Origin: Isoetes taiwanensis
Lineage: Eukaryota > Streptophyta > Lycopodiopsida > Isoetales > Isoetaceae
Assembly (NCBI GenBank): GCA_021234155.1
Contig: JAJEKV010000005.1
Location: 17,592,089 to 17,656,088 of the forward strand
Direction: 5' to 3'
DNA: 64,000 bases
Within the stretch, counting starts at the first letter, position 1. Each line of letters begins with the position of its first letter. The position numbers and the translations under genes are program-made. Positions 57,803 through 64,000 of this stretch are shown piece after piece. Below the pieces are notes generated by a model that saw only the letters and a program-made list of their open reading frames with translations, was not told the DNA's origin and searched no databases.

Positions 57803-58368
57803 TGTTAGTCCCAGGCCTCCCGTACAGACTATTCATGCATCTGACAGACCACTGGTCAAGCTCAAGGATCCTCATCAACTACTGGTCAGCCATCAAAAGC
57901 TCGGCCAGAAGACCAAGCGGCCCTTCATCATCAAAAGCCTATCAAGAGGCGCCGCCGAGACAAGTGATTTGGCCCGCCCACGCCACGCCGGCGTCGGCGT
58001 GATTCTAGGCATTTCAAGAGGCACCGCCCACATTCCTGCAAATCAGGCCTCCTTCCGAGAGTCGGCACCCTAGATCAGTCGAGTGTCTATATTGGGCCCA
58101 AGGCCATTGTACTATATATATGAGTAGAGCTAGCATATGATGGCTAGATGAGTTTTGAGTCTTGTCTCATTTCAGTTCTTCTCTCTTATTAGAGCTCATG
58201 TATGTTCATCATTGATATCAAGGAAGCTTATCATTTTCCTCTCATTTGTTCTGTTTTCTTCTTCTTCTTCTCTTCTTACAAATCCCGTGACATAGTCCCC
58301 GGACTCTCTGTTAGATCCACGAGGTCCTCACGGAGGGTGTCTTCCGAGTTCCTAACCTGACCCAAACA
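57803..58368 (+). mobile_element. 5' LTR of gypsy element 2 (nested in element 1)
   Basis: Begins TGTTAGTCCCAGG in the gag of element 1 and ends CCCAAACA at 58368. Next is CTTGGCCCCGATGCCG, a decayed version of the common gypsy primer site TGGCGCCG-TTGCCG. A TATA-like ACTATATATATGAG lies at about 58110. The 5 bases before it, GTGAG (57798-57802), should reappear after its 3' LTR, which is beyond the window. Confidence 0.72.
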
Positions 58369-61300
58369 CTTGGCCCCGATGCCGAAGATTCCATCCTACT
58401 TTCTTTCCGCCATGTCCGTCCGGGAATTTCACGCCGAAAGAACTCCTTTCTCGAGGCGGCCTCGCTTGGAGCGCCATCATGTCGGGGAAATCGTTTCCTA
58501 CGACATGTATGGATCTGCTTATGACATGGGGGGAGGCCATCTTGGCTAGGGCTCGGTCAGCGCCACCAACCCCTCGTGTCCTGTCTCGTCCCAGTTCCCC
58601 GCCCCAAGCGTGCAAACATTGCTCACAACCTCAGTCACCTCATCACTATCAGGAGCCCTATCGGGCTCAACCTTCTCAACCGTACTTTCATACACCTGAA
58701 CATGCCTACATCCATCATTCTTGAGGCCATCGCCTCTTCCTTCACAACCATCATCTCCCGGGTGGGCAAGGATATCCACAAGTCTCTTTTTGCGCCTACC
58801 GTGATTATCCCTTCCCTACATTTCCCACTTTGCCCTTCCTGTTTTACAACCTTACGGATCTCAAAACCAATGCTCCAAAGAACCCGGTTCCTCAACCGCT
58901 ATCACCCCTTCGCCGTGGTCCTTCAGCACCATGCCACATCCAACTCAACCTCAATATCCTCACTATATTGTTCCCATCCCGCCCAAGCACTTTCACATCT
59001 ACCTTTCGGACTGAACCCCGACTTATCCCACCTTTGGCAACACGAAAAGGCAAACCCTTAGACCAAAGTGCTCAGGCCCACATGGAAGAATTTGAGGCTC
59101 TAGCTGTCCTAAATGGTATCGCCCCACCTCAACTGAAATTCCACATCTTTTCCACCACCCAGCATGGCTCTCCTCATCAATGGCTCATGTCCAACAAAAG
59201 CCATTGGAAACAAGACCGGGTCGGAAATGCGAACCTGCTTTTCTCGTCTCATTCTGGGACCACGGATGATGATCAACTTCATCTCAAGCAACTCAATGAA
59301 CTTCAACAAGAGCCCACGGAGTGCGCCTCGGATTTTGCGGATCGACTTCACATTCTCGCTAAGTAAGCTCAAGGAGTACCCCACCGCGAGCAGATTTTGG
59401 TGCGGTTTCTCCCAGACTTCCTCCAGCTATTCGACTCATGACCCGAATACTGCGTCCCAAGACTTTGGAGCAGGCTATCGACCTTTGTCAATCACTTTCG
59501 ATCAATGTTTCCTCCCGAGGCGTGGCTCTTCAAGAGCTCCCCCGTTCATTCCACCTGTCATGGTTCCCACAGGGCGAACGTCCGGCCTCAACACGCTAAT
59601 CCACCAAGTAGATCGGATGCGGTGCCATTTTGCAAATACCAAGGCCATTTGGCAAATGAGTGCAACTCCACCAATGGCCCGCCTCATTGCAAGCGATGCA
59701 ACATGTGCAATCATGCCACGGAAGAGTGCACTTCGCACTCATCCCACACCGTTCGCAACAAAATGGTTTATCAAGTGCAAACCACACCTCAGCAACAATC
59801 GCACTATCGGCCACCACCGCCCGTAAACCCACTCAACTCTATCGCCAGCAGGGGAGCAACAAACGGGGACCCAACCCACTCCTTTTTTGATCCTTCTAAA
59901 GCTCGATTGTTTATCACCGTCAAGAATGGGTCATACCACCACGGGCGTGTCCTCAACTTCCACAAGTTCAGGTACAGCTTCCTGGCACAAATCAGACCAC
60001 ATCGGTCCGCCTCACGGCTTACCAACTCTGGATTGCTAATGGCAAACAAGGCCCGAGACCAGTTCTTAAGAAGCCACCAAGAGCGCCTCAAAGAATCACG
60101 CTATCAACCAGCTCCGGCAAATCAACCTCAGCTGGATCAACAAGCACAAGAGGAAATTTTTCAGGCACTTAATCCTCCAGTCCAGCCGTCAAATTGGGTT
60201 GGTTTAGTTTCACGCCGGACCAAGGCATCACGCCCCTTGACCATTATTCGAATGGCACGCAACCGCTTTGCGCTGCTTGACACCATTCCTCATGAGGACG
60301 AAAAAAGGTTCACTTTTGCACCTGACTTGGAGAAGCTCATGCCACATGTCATGCCAAAGTTCGCGAGCATTTTGAACCTCATGCAAAGGCTGCTTTGAAG
60401 GCCGCACATTGGCAAATGTTCATGCCACCACCACGAGCTCAACAAAACAAGATACACCTTCCACATCTCAACCTCCACGCTCTCGGGCGTATCCCAATAT
60501 TGCTGCAGAGGTTGACTTACTCAAAAAGTTGCTTTGCTTCCTACCACGCGCACTCCGGCCCCGTGGAACCGGCAGATCCTTTTTCTCATGTGCCTTTAGA
60601 ACTCCAAGAGGAGCTAGCCAAGATCAAAATTCCTTTAAAAGCTTGGCAACCATTTTGAAACTTCGTCCCTCTCAAGGACCGATTACCACTCCCAACTGTT
60701 TTAGTTGTGGGTGGCTACCTCTACACCCACGGTCCATGCCACGGTGGGTAATCAACAAGTCAACCATGTTCAAATAGATGGAGGTAGCGCAATCAATCTC
60801 ATCACGGATAAACTCCTCAAAACAAATGGGCATCACACAACTCTTTCGGTGCCTCATATGACATCAAGTTGGCTAATGGCCATATCACGCGACCTCAAAG
60901 GCGTCACACCTCTTCTTCACATCAACATCGGTGATCTCCGCTTCCCCATGGAATTTGGGTTTGGAAAGTCGGGCGAAGATCCGGTGACTATGAAATGTTG
61001 GTCGGCGGACCTTTTCTCCGCCAGCCAAGAGTATCCATTCATTGGGCCACGGACCGGTTAGTCATCACCGATGGTCACCTCAATGCCACCATGGACTTGC
61101 AAAATGTGCAGATCATTTCATTGAACATGGAACCCTCTCTCGCATTACCGCATTCTCAAGAAGCTCGAGATATTTATCAAGTTCGGGCTCCACTGCAAGG
61201 AAGTCCGCCTCCATCCTACCCCAATATGCCGATCCTTGGGAGAAATGACTCTTGATCGTGGAACGGTGATTGGCTGCTTTGCTTGACCCTTACCCGCTCC

Positions 61301-64000
61301 TTGCAATCAATCCAACGTGTTGATCACTTTTCGTCTGCCGAACCTCCTCCCGGGTGAACTCCTCCGTTGATGTACACGCCAGCCATGAAGCAACCTCTGG
61401 GCTGATGAAACTCACCCCCTCTTTTTCACCACGCAGTGCCACGCGATCCGTTATGCTCCAACCTCCTGCACATTGTCCGTGATACCGGGCATACCCCATA
61501 TTCAGACTCGGTAAGTCGAGATCGTGGACGGGGCAACAATCAACCCGCCATTCATTGCCAAATCTTTCGCCCCTTATCGTAATGTACGCCAAGCCGCTTC
61601 AAAAATTCAAACACATTTTCGCCGGAGTTGCAGATCTTCGGGGAATCAACAAAAGCTTGGGGAACTCACCATTCCTACCAAATCTGATGCACGCCCGTTT
61701 AGCAACGACAAGCACGGCTCAACCCTACTACCAAATGATCGCGTCAAGGCAGAAATTGACAAACTCCTTGCTGCGGGTTTGATCTATGAGGTCAAACATT
61801 CTCAATGGGTGAGCCCCATCGTCATTGCACTCAAACACAATGGTAAGATCCGGCGTCGTGTGGGACTACCGGAAACTCAATCGCCCGCGGAGCGTGATCA
61901 TTTTCCACTTCCCTTCACGGACCGAAGGTTAAGAAGAGGTGGCTAGACATGAGATGTACTCCTTCATGGATGGTTTTTCGGCTGCAATCGGATCTCAATC
62001 AAAGAATCTGATCAACTCAAGACTACTTTCACCACCTGGTAAGGCTTTTTTGCCTACAAGGTGGTTCCTTTTGGATTATCAAACTCTCCATCAACGTTTC
62101 AACGCATCATGCTCTCGCCATGATTTCATGAAGGAAAATCCCTTCTTGCAAATTTTTCAAGATGACTTCTCCGCCTCTGATTCCATGGTGACCATTTGGA
62201 TAAATTGGAACTCGTCTTCCAAAATGTGATGAGTCCCGGCATTAGTCTCAATCCGAGAAATGCACTTTTTATACCACCTCCCGGTGTTACGTTAGGCCAT
62301 GTTGTCGACCGGCGGTATCACCACGTATCCCCGCCAAAAATCGGGTTATTGCTCAAGGCTCAAGCACCAGCCAATATCAAGGAGACACGCTCTTTCTGGG
62401 TAAGGTCAATTATTACTCCACCTTCATACGGACTAGCAGCCATTGCGCATCCCATTCATAAACTCACGGGTGACGAATCCACCGGGCTTGGAATTCCCCG
62501 GCGGATGTCGCTTCCAACACCAAGCTTTTGCTTACTCGGGCACCGGTTCTTGTTCCTCCTCAATGGGACAAGCCCTTTCATGTTCATGTAGATGTCTCGG
62601 CGTTTGCTATTGGGCTGTTCTTTCTCAAGAATATGATCGCATTAATCGACAAACCAAATCGCTTCGCCCGTGAAAACTCAATTTCACCGAAAGCAACTAT
62701 TCTCGCCACAGGCGTGAAGCTTTGGATCTCATTTTACGTGTCCAACGCCTTAGTCACTACCTTTTTGGGCAGTCAAATCAAGTTCTTTGTGGACCACCAA
62801 GCACTCCTTTATTTGATCAACAAGTCCACGCCCACGGGCCGCGTTGCTTTCGTTGGGTCCTTCTTCTCAAGAATTTGCTCCTTTTGAAATCGCTCATAAG
62901 GCCGCAAATCTCATGTCGTCCCGGATTATCTTTCACGCATCCACACAGATGATCCCTCAACTGGAGTCTCGGGCGCCTTTCTGATGCTTTCGGCTCTTTT
63001 TTAGTCACGGCAACACCACATTGGTTCCATGATTTTCAGCCAGCACCTCCTCCTCGGTGCTCTTCCACCCGGAAGATGAGACGCTCTCTCACCTTAATAC
63101 AATCCGTCGCCATCAATTTTCTCCCGCGAGGTCCGTGACTACACCATGGTTGCAGGACATCTCTACAAAAAGGGTAAGGACACCATCCTTCACCCGTGGT
63201 TGTTCTACCTCATGAAGTTCCGGATATTGCTCGCAAGCTCATCAAGGGCTAGGTGGTGGTCATTTTCATGGTGACACCACGCACGCAAAAATCCTTCTAG
63301 CTGGGTATTATTGGCCCACGCTCTTCAAAGATGCTCACCACGCCAAGACGCGTGACGCTTGCCGGTGGGTGGGGCGCCCACGACTGTGGACGCTCTTCCC
63401 TTGACGCCGCCACGCCACGCCACTTCCCTTCAAAGAAATGGGGAATGGACTTTGTGGGACCTATAGATCCTCCGCTGCGCGGCACACCCGCGCGGGCTAC
63501 ATCCTGGTTCTCACCGACTACGCTTACCAAATGGGCGGAAGCTTGTGCACTTCCGCACAACACCGCAGCAAGCACGCCTAGGGTCCTCTATCAACAAATT
63601 ATCACGCTGATTCGGCTGCCCCATGGAGCTGGTCAGTGATCGTGGTGTCCATTTCATCAATCATACTATCAAGGAGCCGACGGATTATCTCCCTACATCA
63701 TCACAAGAGCACACCTTACTATCCTCAAGGTAATGGTTTGGCGTAAAGCACCAACAAAACTCGGTCATCATTCTCAAGAAAATTTGTGACGCTTCCCGCA
63801 CGCATCGCGCACAAAACTTCCCTATCGTTCTTTGGGCCTACAACACTTGTTTCAAGATTGCTACCGGGTCACACTCCTTTTTCAAATTGGTTTATGGTCG
63901 AAACTCTCATGCCGTTTGAATACATCCTTCCAACACTCCGTTTTCAATCAAGCACGCTCATAATCCACCCGGCCGCACTCAAAGAAAGGGTCTATCAATT
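58369..64000 (+). pseudogene. Heavily frameshifted Ty3/gypsy gag-pol (element 2), incomplete at the window edge
   Basis: Conserved words appear in the normal order but change frame repeatedly. Gag: about 59050-59366. A CCHC knuckle C-x2-C-x4-H-x4-C lies at about 59695-59735. Aspartic protease: I-D-G-G-S-A-I-N-L-I near 60777. Reverse transcriptase: I-D-K-L-L-A-A-G-L-I-Y-E-V (about 61750), H-F-P-L-P-F, then F-M-D-G-F-S, F-Q-D-D-F-S in place of the catalytic x-D-D (about 62157), and L-G-H-V-V. RNase H-like D-V-S-A-F-A-I-G and F-F-V-D-H-Q-A-L-L-Y-L-I. Integrase: an HHCC region (about 63255-63360), W-G-M-D-F-V-G-P-I (about 63440) and S-D-R-G-V-H-F (about 63638), then Y-P-Q-G-N-G text near 63720 and a closing Y-G-R-N. 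Many small indels make it a pseudogene. The density of single-base shifts is higher than in the other elements here. Confidence 0.88.

Noticed and set aside
58352-60091. Minus-strand frames across the gypsy gag region
   Set aside because: The plus strand has the ordered gag, zinc knuckle and pol words; minus frames are shadows.

Overview
This is plant nuclear DNA from a large, repeat-dense genome. Introns are GT-AG. It holds Ty1/copia and Ty3/gypsy retrotransposons, LINE, SINE, PIF/Harbinger and hAT-type debris, and a fragment of a plastid-type beta-carotene hydroxylase. Some low-complexity repeat ORFs (16 kb and 24-25 kb) resemble sequences I associate with the fern Ceratopteris; that is an impression from memory, so 'land plant, possibly fern' is as far as I go. 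No intact transposase or retrotransposon polyprotein is present, and few host genes can be supported.

Layout. 0-1.1 kb: two weak gene-like pieces, one TPR-like. 2.7 kb: a tRNA-derived SINE. 7.3-8.6 kb: a broken Harbinger transposase (minus), with strong palindromes beside it at 8.8 kb. 9.6-10.2 kb: AT hairpin, polypyrimidine tract and a long TG/AG microsatellite. 10.2-10.9 kb: LINE tail. 11.5-12.8 kb: 3' half of a copia element with its LTR. 12.9-15.9 kb: an LTR-like sequence split by a hAT MITE. 16.0-16.5 kb: two copies of a ~330 bp module. 16.7-19.5 kb: a frameshifted DDE-like transposase-type gene whose relatives I know from animals. 20.2-21.9 kb (minus): a well-spliced Ulp1/C48-type cysteine protease, probably joined to four further exons at 29.3-30.1 kb. 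23.7-25.5 kb: a repeat block related to the 16 kb module. 25.8-26.5 kb: a hAT MITE.

31.6-42.2 kb is one complete 10.6 kb LTR element (minus) with matching 5-bp target duplications, iMet primer site and polypurine tract but no recognisable polymerase, that is, a LARD. 43.2-43.6 kb: a fold-back element. 44-45 kb: another LINE fragment. 46.4-48.1 kb: a tandem duplication in which one copy carries a 550 bp hAT MITE and the other keeps the empty site. 48.8-49.5 and 52.2-53.0 kb: two elements of one long-TIR family. 53.8-55.2 kb: exon-like pieces of an unknown membrane protein with a beta-carotene hydroxylase relic between them. 56.5-64 kb: one gypsy element interrupted in gag by a second, heavily decayed gypsy element that runs off the window.

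The genes do not form a pathway. The window is best read as layered insertions whose order can be partly reconstructed. The most unusual items are the animal-type DDE-like gene with the convergent Ulp1 gene next to it, and three hAT MITEs with perfect 8-bp duplications, two of which have empty sites within the same window.
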